From: Colletes latitarsis
Lineage: Eukaryota > Arthropoda > Insecta > Hymenoptera > Colletidae
Length of the DNA: 64,000 nucleotides
Assembly (NCBI RefSeq): GCF_051014445.1
Contig: NC_135134.1
Span: 21,579,672-21,643,671 of the forward strand
Direction of reading: 5' to 3'
The translations under genes were made by a program, and so were the position numbers. The notes beneath the pieces are model-generated. The model was not told the DNA's origin. It searched no databases and was given only the letters and a program-made list of their open reading frames with translations. This document shows positions 11,679-24,430 of the stretch, in pieces. Each line of letters starts with the position of its first letter. Within the stretch, counting starts at the first letter, position 1.

Positions 11679-14089
11679 AACAAGTATGCGAGAAATGCGA
11701 AGGTAGGAGCCAGATGAGGGCAAATACCAGACCTAACCCAGACATAACCGGCGTTATCCTCTAAAATATTAATCGCAACCAGGTTTAATTGACTCTTTCG
11801 GTGTGGTCCCACATTACTACCTGAACCAAACCAGAGAAAGCCCAGGGTCTGGCCAACAAGTATGCGAAAAATGCGAAAGTACGAGCCAGATGAGGGCAAA
11901 TACCAGACCTAACCCAGACATAACCGGCGTTATCCTCTAAAACATTAATCAAACCAGGTTTAATTGACTGTTTCAGTGTGGTCCCACATTACTACTTTGT
12001 CCAAGGAAGAAAAAGGCCGGGATCTTGCCAACAAGTATGCGAAAAATGCGAAAGTATGGGCCAGATGATTGCAAATACCAGAACTAACCCAGACATAACT
12101 AGCGTTATCCTCTGAAATACTATTCGGAACCAGCTTCTATTGACTGTTTCAGTGTGGTAACACATTACTACGTGATTCAAACCAGAAAATGCCCAGGATC
12201 TGGCCAACAAGTATGCGAAAAATACGAAATCACGAGCCAGATGAGGGCAAATCCCTGACCCAACCGAGACATAACCGGCGTTAGCCTCTAAAATATTAAT
12301 CGCAACCAGGTTCAATTGACTGTCTCGGTGCGGTCCCACATTACTACGTGATCAAAGCTAGAAAAAGCCCAGGGTCCGGCCAACAAGTATGCGAAAAATG
12401 CGAAAGTACGAGCCAGATGAGGGCAAATACCAGACCTAACCCAGACATAACCGGCGTTATCCTCTAAAACATTAATCAAACCAGGTTTAATTGACTGCTT
12501 CAGTGTGGTCCCACATTACTACTTGGTCCAAGCCAGAAAAAGGCCAGGATCTGGCCAACAAGTATGCGAAAAATGCGAAGGTACGAGCCAGATGAGGGCA
12601 AATACATGACCTAACCCAGACATAACCGGCGTTATCCTCTTAAATATTAATCGCAACCAGGTTTAATTGACTCTTTCGGTGTGGAACCTCATTACTACGG
12701 GTGCCAAGCCAGAAAAAACCCAGGATCTGGCCAACAAATATGCGAAACACGCGAAAGTATGGACCAGATGATTGCAAATACCAGAACTAACCCAGACATA
12801 ACTAGCGTTATCCGCTAAAGTACTATTCGGAACCAGCTTCTATTGACTGCTTCAGTGTGGTACCACATTACTACGTGATCCAAACCAGAGAATGCCCAGG
12901 ATCTGGCCAACAAGTATGTGAAAAATACGAAATCACGAGCCAGATGAGGGCAAATCCCAGACCCAACCGAGACATAACCGGCGTTAGCCTCTAAAATATT
13001 AATCGCAACCAGGTTTAATTGACTGTCTCGGTGTGGAACCGCATTACTACGTGATACAAACCAGAATAAGGCCAGGATCTGGCCACCAAGTATGCGAAAA
13101 ATGCGACAGTACGAGCCAGATGAGGGCAAATCCCTGACCCAACCGAGACATAACCGCCTTAGCCTCTAAAATATTAATCGCAACCAGGTTTAATTGACTG
13201 TCTCGGTGTGGTGATCCCCACATTACTACGTGATCCAACCTAGAAAAAGCCCAGGGTCCGGCCAACAAGTATGCGAAAAATGCGAAAGTACGAACCAGAT
13301 GAGGGCAAATACCAGACCTAACTCAGACATAAACGGCGTTATCCTCTAAAACATTAATCAAACCAGGTTTAATTGACTGTTTCAGTGTGGTCTCACATTA
13401 CTACTTGGTCCAAGCCAGAAAAAGGCCAGGATCTGGCCAACAAGTATGCGAAAAATGCGAAGGTACGAGCCAGATGAGGGCAAATACCAGACCTAACCCA
13501 TACATAACCGGCGTTATCCTCTAAAATATTAATCGCAACCAGGTTTAATTGACACTTTCGGTGTGGAACCTCATTACTACGGGTTCCAAGCCAGAAAAAA
13601 CCCCGGATCTGGCCAACAAATATGCGAAACACGCGAAAGTATGGGCCAGATGATTGCAAATACCAGAACTAACCCAGACATAACTAGCGTTATCCGCTAA
13701 AGTACTATTCGGAACCAGCTTCTATTGTCTGTTTCAGTGTGGTACCACATTACTACGTGATCCAAACCAGAGAATGCCCAGGATCTGGCCAACAAGTACG
13801 CGAAAAATACGAAATCACGAGCCATATGAGGGCAAATCCCAGACCCAACCGAGACATAACCGGCGTTAGCCTCTAAAATATTAATCGCAACAAGGTTTAA
13901 TTGATTGTCTCGGTGTGGAACCGCATTACTACGTGATACAAACCAGAATAAGGCCAGGATCTGGCCAACAAGTATGCGAAAAATGCGACAGTACGAGCCA
14001 GATGATTGCAAATACCAGCACTAACCCAAACATAACCAGCGTTACCCTCCAAAAGATTAATCGCAACCAGGTTTAATTGACTGTTTCGG

Positions 14090-14320
14090 TGTGGAACCAC
14101 ATTGCGACGAGATCGAAACCACAAAAATCCAAGATCTGGCCAACAAGTATGCGAAAAATGCGAAAGTATGTGCTAGATGATGGCTAATACCAGACCTAAC
14201 CCAGGAATAACCGGTGTTCTCCACTAAAATATTAATCGGAACCAGCTTTTATTGACTGTTTCAGTGTTGTACCACATTACTACGTGATCCAAACCAGAAA
14301 AAGCCAAGGATCTGGCCAAC
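14090..14320. repeat. Junction between the two 35-monomer copies
   Basis: About 230 bases, a little over one monomer, that belong to neither aligned block. To the left the sequence follows copy 1 to about 14,090. After about 14,320 it restarts as the 8,150 sequence (gtatgacccagaatattg at 14,342 and 8,172). The stretch is ordinary satellite with ttgcgacgagatcgaaacc as a private mark. It is probably the exchange region. Confidence 0.7.
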
Positions 14321-17300
14321 AAGTATGCGAAAAATGCGAAAGTATGACCCAGAATATTGCAAATACCAGACCAAACACAAACCTAACCGGCGTTATCCTC
14401 TAAATAATTAATCGCAACCAGGTTGAAATGACTGTTTCGGTGTGGAACCACATTTCTACGTGATCCAAACCTGAAAAAGCCCAGGATCTGGTCATTCAAG
14501 TATGCAAAAATTGCGAAAGTATGAGGCAGATTATTGCAAATACCAGACGTAACCCAGACCTAACCGGAATTATCCTCTAAAATATTAATCGCAACCAGGT
14601 TGAAATGACTGTTTCGGTAGGATACCACATTACTACGTGATCCTAACCAGAAAAAAACCCAGGATCTGACCAACAAGTATGCGAAAAATGCGAAAGTATG
14701 ACCCAGATTATTGCAAATACCAGACCTAACACAAACCTAACCGGCGTTATCCTCTAAATTATTAATCGCAACCAGGTTGAAATGACTGTTTCGGTGGGAT
14801 ACCACATTACTACGTGATACAAACCAGAAAAAACCCGGGATCTGACCAACAAGTATGCGAAAAATGCGAAAGTATGAGCCAGATGATTGCAAATACCAGA
14901 CCTAACACAAACCTATACGGTGTTATCCTCTAAAGCATTGATCAAATCCTGGTTTAATTGACTGTTTCGGTGGGGTACCACTTTACTACGTGATCCAAGC
15001 CAGGAAAAACACAGGATCTGAGCAACAAGTATGCGAAAAATGCGAAAGTATGAGCCAGATGTTTTCAAATACCAGACCTAACCTAGATTTAACCCGCGTT
15101 ATCCTATAAAATAATAATCGCATCCAGGTTTGATTGACTGTTTAAGTGTGGTATCACATTGGTACGTGATCTTATCCAGAAAAAGACCAAGGATCTGGCC
15201 AACAAGTATGCGAAAAATTCGAAAGTATGAGGTAGATGATGGCAAATACCAAACCTAACCCAGACCTCACCGGTGTTATCCACTACAATACTGATCGAAT
15301 CTAGATTGAATTGACTATTTCAGTATGGCACCACATTAATACGTGATCCTAACCAGAAAAAAAACCAGGATCTGGCCAACAAGAATGAGAAAAATGCGAA
15401 AGCATGAGCCAGATGATTACAAATACCAGACCTAACCCAGAGATAACCGGCGTTATCCTCTAAATTATTAATCGCAACCAGGTTGAAATGACTGTTTCGG
15501 TGTGGAACCACATTTCTACGTGATCCAAACCTGAAAAAGCCCAGGATCTGGCCATTCAAGTATGCAAAAATTGCGAAAGTATGAGGCAGATTATTGCAAA
15601 TACCAGACGTAACCCAGACCTAACCGGAATTATCCTCTAAAATATTAATCGCAACCATGTTGAAATGACTGTTTCGGTGGGGTAGCTGTTTAATACGTGA
15701 TCCAAGCCAGAAGAAGGACAGGATCTGGCCATTCAAGTATGCGAAAAATGCGAAAGTATGAGCTAGATGATGGCAAATACCAGACGCAACCCTGACCTAA
15801 CCGGTGTTATCCTCTAAAATATTGATCGAACCCCGGTTGAATTGGCTATTTCAGTGTGGTACCAGTTTAATACGTGATCCTAACCAGAAAAAAACCCAGG
15901 ATCTGGCCAACAAGTATGCGAAGGATGCGAAAGTATGAGGCAGATGATTGCAAATACAAGAACTAACCCAAACATAACCAGCGTTATTCTCTAAAATATT
16001 AATCGGAACAAGGTTTATTTGCCGGTTTCAGTGTGGTACCACTTTACTACGTGATCCAAACCAGAAAAAGGACAGTATCTGGCCATTCAAGTATGCAAAG
16101 AATGCGAAAGTATGTGCTAGATGATGGCAAATACCAGACGCAACCCAGATCTAACCGGTTCCTTCCTCCAAAATATTGATCGAATCCAGGCTGAATTGAC
16201 TATTTCAATGTGGCACCCCACAAATACGTGATCCTAAGCACAAAAAAACCCAGGATCTGGTCATTCAAGTATGCGAAAAATGCGATTGTATGAGCTAGAT
16301 CAGGGCAAATACCAGAACTAACCCAGACATAACCAGCGTTATCCTCTAAAATATTAATCGGAACAAGGTTTAATTGACTGTTTTAGTGTTGTACCACTTT
16401 ACTACGTGATCCAAACCAGAAAACACCCAGGATTTGACCAACAACTATGCGAAAAATGCGAAAGTATGAGGCAGATGATTGCAAATACCAGACCTAACAC
16501 AAACCTAATCGGTGTTATCCTCTAAAGTCTTGAACAATCCAGGTTTAATTGACTGTTTCGGTGTGGTACCACATTACTACGCGATCTCAATCAAAAAAGG
16601 CCCAGGATCTGGACATTCAAGTATGCGAAAAATGTGAAAGTATGAGCCTGATGATTGCAAATACCAGAACTACCCTAGACATAACAGGCGTTATCCTATT
16701 AAATATTAATCGCAACCATGTTGAAATGACTGTTTCGGCGTGGTACGACATTACTACGTGATCCAAACCAGGAAAAACACAGGATCTGACCAACAAGTAT
16801 GCGAAAAATGCGAAAGTATGAGCCAGATGATTGCAAATACCAGACCTAACACAAACCCATACGGTGTTATCCTCTAAAGCATTGATCAAATCCTGGTTTG
16901 ATTGACGGTTTCAGTGTGGTACCACGTTACTACGTGATTCAAATCAGAAAAAGTCCAGGATCTGGCCAACAAGTATGCGAAAAATGCGAAAGTATGAGGA
17001 AGATGATTGCAAATACCAGACGTAACCCAGACCTAACCGGTGTTATCCTCTAAAATATTAATCGGAACCAGGTTTAATTGACTGTTTCGGTGTGGTACCA
17101 CATTACTACGTTATCCACTCCAGAAAAAGGCTAGGATCTGGCCAACAAGTATGCGAAAAATGCGAACGTACGAGTCAGATGAGAGCAAATCCCAGACCTA
17201 ACCCAGACCTATCCGGTGTTATCTCCTAAAACATTAATCGGAAACAGGTTTAGCTGACTGTTTCAGTGTGGTACCACCTTACTACGTGATCCAAACCAGA

Positions 17301-20257
17301 AAAGGGCCAGGATCTGGCCATTGAGGTATGCTAAGAGTTCGAAGGTATGAGCCAGATGAAGGAAAATCCTAGACCTACCCGAGACATAACCGGCGTTATC
17401 CTCTAAAATACTATTCGGAACCAGCTTCTATTGACTGTTGCAGTGTGGTACCGCATTACTACGTGATACAAACCAGAAAAAGGTCAGGATCTGGCCAACA
17501 AGTATGCGAAAAATGCGAAAGTACGAACCAGATGAGGGCAAATACCAGACCTAACCGAGACATAACCGGCGTTATCCTCTAAAGTATTAATCAATCCAGG
17601 TTTAATTGACTGTTTCAGTGTGGTCCCACATTACTACTTGGTCCTAGCCAGAAAAAGGCCAGGATCTGGCCAACAAGTATGCGAGAAATGCGAAGGTAGG
17701 AGCCAGATGAGGGCAAATACCAGACCTAACCCAGACATAACCGGCGTTATCCTCTAAAATATTAATCGCAACCAGGTTTAATTGACTCTTTCGGTGTGGT
17801 CCCACATTACTACCTGAACCAAACCAGAGAAAGCCCAGGGTCTGGCCAACAAGTATGCGAAAAATGCGAAAGTACGAGCCAGATGAGGGCAAATACCAGA
17901 CCTAACCCAGACATAACCGGCGTTATCCTCTAAAACATTAATCAAACCAGGTTTAATTGACTGTTTCAGTGTGGTCCCACATTACTACTTTGTCCAAGGA
18001 AGAAAAAGGCCGGGATCTTGCCAACAAGTATGCGAAAAATGCGAAAGTATGGGCCAGATGATTGCAAATACCAGAACTAACCCAGACATAACTAGCGTTA
18101 TCCTCTGAAATACTATTCGGAACCAGCTTCTATTGACTGTTTCAGTGTGGTAACACATTACTACGTGATTCAAACCAGAAAATGCCCAGGATCTGGCCAA
18201 CAAGTATGCGAAAAATACGAAATCACGAGCCAGATGAGGGCAAATCCCTGACCCAACCGAGACATAACCGGCGTTAGCCTCTAAAATATTAATCGCAACC
18301 AGGTTCAATTGACTGTCTCGGTGCGGTCCCACATTACTACGTGATCAAAGCTAGAAAAAGCCCAGGGTCCGGCCAACAAGTATGCGAAAAATGCGAAAGT
18401 ACGAGCCAGATGAGGGCAAATACCAGACCTAACCCAGACATAACCGGCGTTATCCTCTAAAACATTAATCAAACCAGGTTTAATTGACTGCTTCAGTGTG
18501 GTCCCACATTACTACTTGGTCCAAGCCAGAAAAAGGCCAGGATCTGGCCAACAAGTATGCGAAAAATGCGAAGGTACGAGCCAGATGAGGGCAAATACAT
18601 GACCTAACCCAGACATAACCGGCGTTATCCTCTAAAATATTAATCGGAACCAGCTTTTATTGACTGTTTCAGTGTGGTACCACATTACTACCTGAACCAA
18701 ACCAGAGAAAGCCCAGGGTCTGGCCAACAAGTATGCGAAAAATGCGAAAGTACGAGCCAGATGAGGGCAAATACCAGACCTAACCCAGACATAACCGGCG
18801 TTATCCTCTTAAATATTAATCGCAACCAGGTTTAATTGACTCTTTCGGTGTGGAACCTCATTACTACGGGTGCCAAGCCAGAAAAAACCCAGGATCTGGC
18901 CAACAAATATGCGAAACACGCGAAAGTATGGACCAGATGATTGCAAATACCAGAACTAACCCAGACATAACTAGCGTTATCCGCTAAAGTACTATTCGGA
19001 ACCAGCTTCTATTGACTGCTTCAGTGTGGTACCACATTACTACGTGATCCAAACCAGAGAATGCCCAGGATCTGGCCAACAAGTATGTGAAAAATACGAA
19101 ATCACGAGCCAGATGAGGGCAAATCCCAGACCCAACCGAGACATAACCGGCGTTAGCCTCTAAAATATTAATCGCAACCAGGTTTAATTGACTGTCTCGG
19201 TGTGGAACCGCATTACTACGTGATACAAACCAGAATAAGGCCAGGATCTGGCCACCAAGTATGCGAAAAATGCGACAGTACGAGCCAGATGTGGGCAAAT
19301 CCCTGACCCAACCGAGACATAACCGGCGTTAGCCTCTAAAATATTAATCGCAACCAGGTTTAATTGACTGTCTCGGTGTGGTGATCCCCACATTACTACG
19401 TGATCCAACCTAGAAAAAGCCCAGGGTCCGGCCAACAAGTATGCGAAAAATGCGAAAGTACGAACCAGATGAGGGCAAATACCAGACCTAACTCAGACAT
19501 AAACGGCGTTATCCTCTAAAACATTAATCAAACCAGGTTTAATTGACTGTTTCAGTGTGGTCTCACATTACTACTTGGTCCAAGCCAGAAAAAGGCCAGG
19601 ATCTGGCCAACAAGTATGCGAAAAATGCGAAGGTACGAGCCAGATGAGGGCAAATACCAGACCTAACCCATACATAACCGGCGTTATCCTCTAAAATATT
19701 AATCGCAACCAGGTTTAATTGACACTTTCGGTGTGGAACCTCATTACTACGGGTTCCAAGCCAGAAAAAACCCCGGATCTGGCCAACAAATATGCGAAAC
19801 ACGCGAAAGTATGGGCCAGATGATTGCAAATACCAGAACTAACCCAGACATAACTAGCGTTATCCGCTAAAGTACTATTCGGAACCAGCTTCTATTGTCT
19901 GTTTCAGTGTGGTACCACATTACTACGTGATCCAAACCAGAGAATGCCCAGGATCTGGCCAACAAGTACGCGAAAAATACGAAATCACGAGCCATATGAG
20001 GGCAAATCCCAGACCCAACCGAGACATAACCGGCGTTAGCCTCTAAAATATTAATCGCAACAAGGTTTAATTGATTGTCTCGGTGTGGAACCGCATTACT
20101 ACGTGATACAAACCAGAATAAGGCCAGGATCTGGCCAACAAGTATGCGAAAAATGCGACAGTACGAGACAGATGATTGCAAATACCAGCACAAACCCAAA
20201 CATAACCAGCGTTACCCTCCAAAAGATTAATCGCAACCAGGTTTAATTGACTGTTTC
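14320..20257. repeat. 35-monomer segmental duplication, copy 2
   Basis: Near-identical repeat of 8,150-14,090. Relative to copy 1 it lacks one monomer (joined near 16,736), which shortens the offset to 5,993. It then has one additional monomer (about 18,633-18,808), which restores the offset to 6,170. The extra monomer has the cggaaccagcttttattg form and tacctgaacc, as in other right-zone monomers. Alignment with copy 1 ends at about 20,257, where cagagtggtacc replaces cggtgtggaacc. Confidence 0.9.
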
Positions 20258-20259
20258 AG

Positions 20260-23200
20260 AGTGGTACCACATTACTACGTGATCCAAGCCACAAAAAACC
20301 AAATATCTGGAAAGCAAGTATGCGAAAAATGCGAAAGTACGAGCCAGATGAGGGCAAATACCAGACCTAACCCAGACATAACCGGCGTTATCCTCTAAAA
20401 CATTAATCGGAACCAGCTTTTATTGACTGTTTCAGTGTGGTACCACATTACTACGTGATCCAAACCACAAAAAACACAAGATCTGGACAGCAAGTATGCG
20501 AAAAATGCGAAAGTACGAGCCAGATGAGGGCAAATACCAGAACTAACCCAGATATAACCAGCCTTATCCTCTAAAATACTAATCGGAACCAGCTTTCATT
20601 GACTGTTTCAGTGTGGTACCACATTACTACGTGATCCAAGCCACAAAAAACCCAAGATCTGGACACCAAGTATGCGAAAAATCCGAAAGTACGAGCCAGA
20701 TGAGGGCAAATACCAGAACTAACCCAGACATAACCAGCCTTATCCTCTAAAATACTAATCGGAACCAGCTTTCATTGACTGTTTCAGAGTGGTACCACAT
20801 TACTACGTGATCCAAGCCACAAAAAACCCAAGATCTGGAAAGCAAGTATGCGAAAAATGCGAAAGTACGAGCCAGATGAGGGCAAATCCCAGACCTAACC
20901 GACACATAACCGTCGTTATCCTCTAAAATAGTAATCGCAACCAGGTTTAATTGACTGTTTCGGTGTGGTACCGCATTACTACGTGATCCAAACCAGAAAA
21001 GGCCCAGGGTCTGGCCAACAAGTATGCGAAAAATGCGAAAGTACGAGCCAGATGAGGGCAAATACCAGAATTAACCCAGACATAACCAGCCTTATCCTCT
21101 AAAATACTAATCGGAACCAGCTTTCATTGACTGTTTCAGTGTGGTACCACATTACTACGTGATCCAATCCAGAAAAAGCCCAGGATCTGGCAAACAAGTA
21201 TGCGAAAAATCCGAAAGTACGAGCCAGATGAGGGCAAATACCAGAATTAACCCAGACATAACCAGCCTTATCCTCTAAAATACTAATCGGAACCAGCTTT
21301 CATTGACTGTTTCAGTGTGGTACCACATTACTACGTGATCCAAACCAGAAAAAGCCCAGGATCTGGCAAACAAGTATGCGAAAAATGAGAAAGTACGAGA
21401 CATATGAGGGCAAATCCCAGACCTAACCGACACATAACCGGCGTTATCCACTGAAATATTAATCGCAACCAGGATTAATTGACTGTTTCAGTGTGGTACC
21501 ACATTACTACGTGATCCAAACCAGAAAAAGCCCAGGATCTGGCCAACAAGTATGCGAAAAATGAGAAAGTACGAGACATATGAGGGAAAATCCCAGACTT
21601 AACCGAGACATAACCGACGTTCTCCTCTAAAATATTAATCGGAACCAGCTTTTATTGACTGTTTCAGTGTGGTACCACATTACTACCTGAACCAAACCAG
21701 AAAAAGCCCAGGGTCTGTCCAACAAGTATGGGAAAAATGCGAAAGTACGAGCCAGATGAGGGCAAATACCAGAACTAACCCAGGCATAACCAGCCTTATC
21801 CTCTAAAATAATAATCGGAACCAGGATTAATTGACTGTTTCAGTGTGGTACCACATTACTACGTGATCAAAGCCACAAAAAACCCAATATCTGGACAGCA
21901 AGTATGCGAAGAATGCGATAATGCGAGCCAGATCAGGACTAATACCAGACCTAACCCAGACATAACCGGCGTTATGCTCTAAAATATTAATCGGAACCAG
22001 CTTTTATTGACTGTTTCAATGTGGTACCACATGACTACGTGAGCCAAACCAGAAAAAACCCAAGATCTGGACAGCAAGTATGCGAAGAATGCGAAAGTAT
22101 GTGCTAGATGATGGCAAATAGCAGACCTAACCCAGGAATAACCGCTGTTCTCCACTAAAATATTAATCGCAACCAGGTTTAATAGACTGTTACGGTGCGG
22201 TACCGTATTACTACGTGACACAAACCAGAAAGAGGCCAGGATCTGTCCAACAAGTATGAGAAAAATGCGAAAGTACGAGACAGATGAGGGCAAATACCAG
22301 AACTAACCCAGACATAACCAGCCTTATCCTCTAAAATACTAATCGGAACCAGGTTTAATTGACTGATTCGGTGTGGTACCGCACTACTACTTGGTCCTAG
22401 CCAGAAAAAGGCCAGGATCTGGCCAACAAGTATGCGAAAAATGCGAAGGTAGGAGCCAGATGAGGGCAAATACCAGACCTAACCCAGACATAACCGGCGT
22501 TATCCTCTAAAATATTAATCGCAACCAGGTTTAATTGACTCTTTCGGTGTGGTCCCACATTACTACCTGAACCAAACCAGAGAAAGCCCAGGGTATGGCC
22601 AACAAGTATGCGAAAAATGCGAAAGTATGTGCTAGATGATGGCAAATAGCAGACCTAACCCAGGAATAACCGGTGTTCTCCACTAAAATATTAATCGGAA
22701 CCAGCTTTTATTGACTGTTTCAGTGTGGTACCACATTACTACGTGATCCAAACTAGAAAAATCCCAGGGTCTGGCCAGCAAGTATGCGAAAAATGCGAAA
22801 GTACGAGCCAGATGAGGGCAAATACCAGAACTAACCCAGACATAACCAGCCTTGTCCTCTAAAATACTAATCGGAACCAGGATTAATTGACTGTTTCAGT
22901 GTGGTACCACATTACTGCGTGATCCAAGCCACAAAAAACCCAAGATCTGGACAGCAAGTATGCGAAGAATGCGAAAGTATGTGCTAGATGATGGCAAATA
23001 GCAGACCTAACCCAGGAATAACCGGTGTTCTCCACTAAAATATTAATCGGAACCAGCTTTTATTGACTGTTTCAGTGTGGTACCACATTACTGCGTGATC
23101 CAAACCAGAAAAATCCCAGGGTCTGGCCAGCAAGTATGCGAAAAATGCGAAAGTACGAGCCTGATGAGGGCAAATACCAGACCTATCCCAGACATAACCG

Positions 23201-24430
23201 GCGTAATCCTCTAAAATATTAATCGCAACCTGGATTAATTGAATGTTTCAGTGTGGTACCACATTACTACGTGGTCCAAGCCAGAAAAAGGCCAGGATCT
23301 GGCAAACAAGTATGCGAAAAATGCGAAAATACGAGCCAGATGAGTGCAAATACCAGAACTAACCTAGACATAACGAGCCATATCCTCTAAAATACTAATC
23401 GGAACCAGCTTTCATTGACTGTTTCAGTGTGGTACCACATTACTACGTGATCCAAGCCACAAGAATCCCAAGATCAGGACAGCAAGTATGCGAAAAATGC
23501 GAAAGTATGTGCTAGATGATGGCAAATAGCAAACCTAACCCAGGCATAACCTGTGTTCTCCACTAAAATATTAATCGGAACCAGCTTTTATTGACTGTTT
23601 CAGTGTGGTACGATACTACTACATGATCCAAGGTAGAAAAAGCCCAGGGTCTGGCCAACAAGTATGCAAAAATGCGAAAGTACCAGCCAGATGAGGGCAA
23701 ATCCCAGAACTTACCCAGACATAACCGGCGTTATCCTCTAAAATATTAATCGCAACCAGGTATAATTGACTGTTTCAGTGTGGTACCACATTACTACGTG
23801 GTCCAAGCCAGAAAAAGGCCAGGACCTGGCCAACAAGTATGCGAAAAATGCGAAAGTACGAACCAGATGAGGGCAAATACCAGAACTAACCCAGACATAA
23901 CCAGCGTTATCCTCTAAAACACTAATCGGAATCAGCTTTTATTGACTGTTTCAGTGTGGTACCACATTACTACGTGATCCAAACCAGAAAAAGCCCAGGA
24001 TCTGGGCAACAAGTATGCGGAAAATGCGAAGGTACGAGCCAGATGAGGGCAAATCCCAGACCTAACCGACAAATTACCAGCGTTATCCTCTAAAATATTA
24101 ATCGCAACCAGGTTTAATTGACTGTTTCGGTGTGGAACCCCATTACTACGGGCTCCAAACCAGAAAAAACACAGTATCTAGCCAACAAATATGCGAAAAA
24201 CGCGAAAGTATGAGCCAGACGATAGCAAATACCAGAACAAACCCAAACATAGCCAGCGTTATCCTCTAAAATACTATTCGGAACCAGCTTCTATTGACTG
24301 TTTCAGTGTGGAACCACATTACTAAGTGATACAAACCAGAAAAAGCCCAGGATCTGGCCAAGAAGTATGCGAAAAATGCGAAAGTACGAGCCAGATGAGG
24401 GCAAATACCAGACCTAACCGAGACATAACC
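20260..24430. repeat. HOR module X, first copy
   Basis: From about 20,464 to 24,430 this module matches 30,675-34,645 (offset 10,211, then 10,387), and parts match 34,650-38,345 and 38,345-41,150. Typical marks are ccacaaaaaacccaag with ctggacagcaag, cataaccagccttatcc, and tatgtgctagatgatggcaaatagc. From about 22,600 onward it also matches the 39.3-41.15 kb region at a constant offset of 16,722 with rare single-base differences, for example aaactagaaa at 22,750 against aaaccagaaa at 39,472. Confidence 0.85.

Larger units (their letters stand above)
8150..14090. repeat. 35-monomer segmental duplication, copy 1
   Basis: Aligns with 14,320-20,257 at an offset of 6,170 bases (35 monomers) with only scattered single-base differences. 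Examples are taaattatta at about 8,231 against taaataatta at 14,401, and accgcctt at 13,154 against accggcgtt at 19,324. It spans the change of monomer style near 11,140. One monomer (about 10,566-10,742) is present here and missing from copy 2. A 4-base expansion, tgtggtgatcccc near 13,206, is shared with copy 2 near 19,376. Confidence 0.9.

Noticed and set aside
14090..14320. Possible mobile-element insertion at the 35-monomer junction
   Set aside because: The stretch is itself ordinary monomer sequence in phase. No inverted repeats, target-site duplication or foreign sequence was seen.
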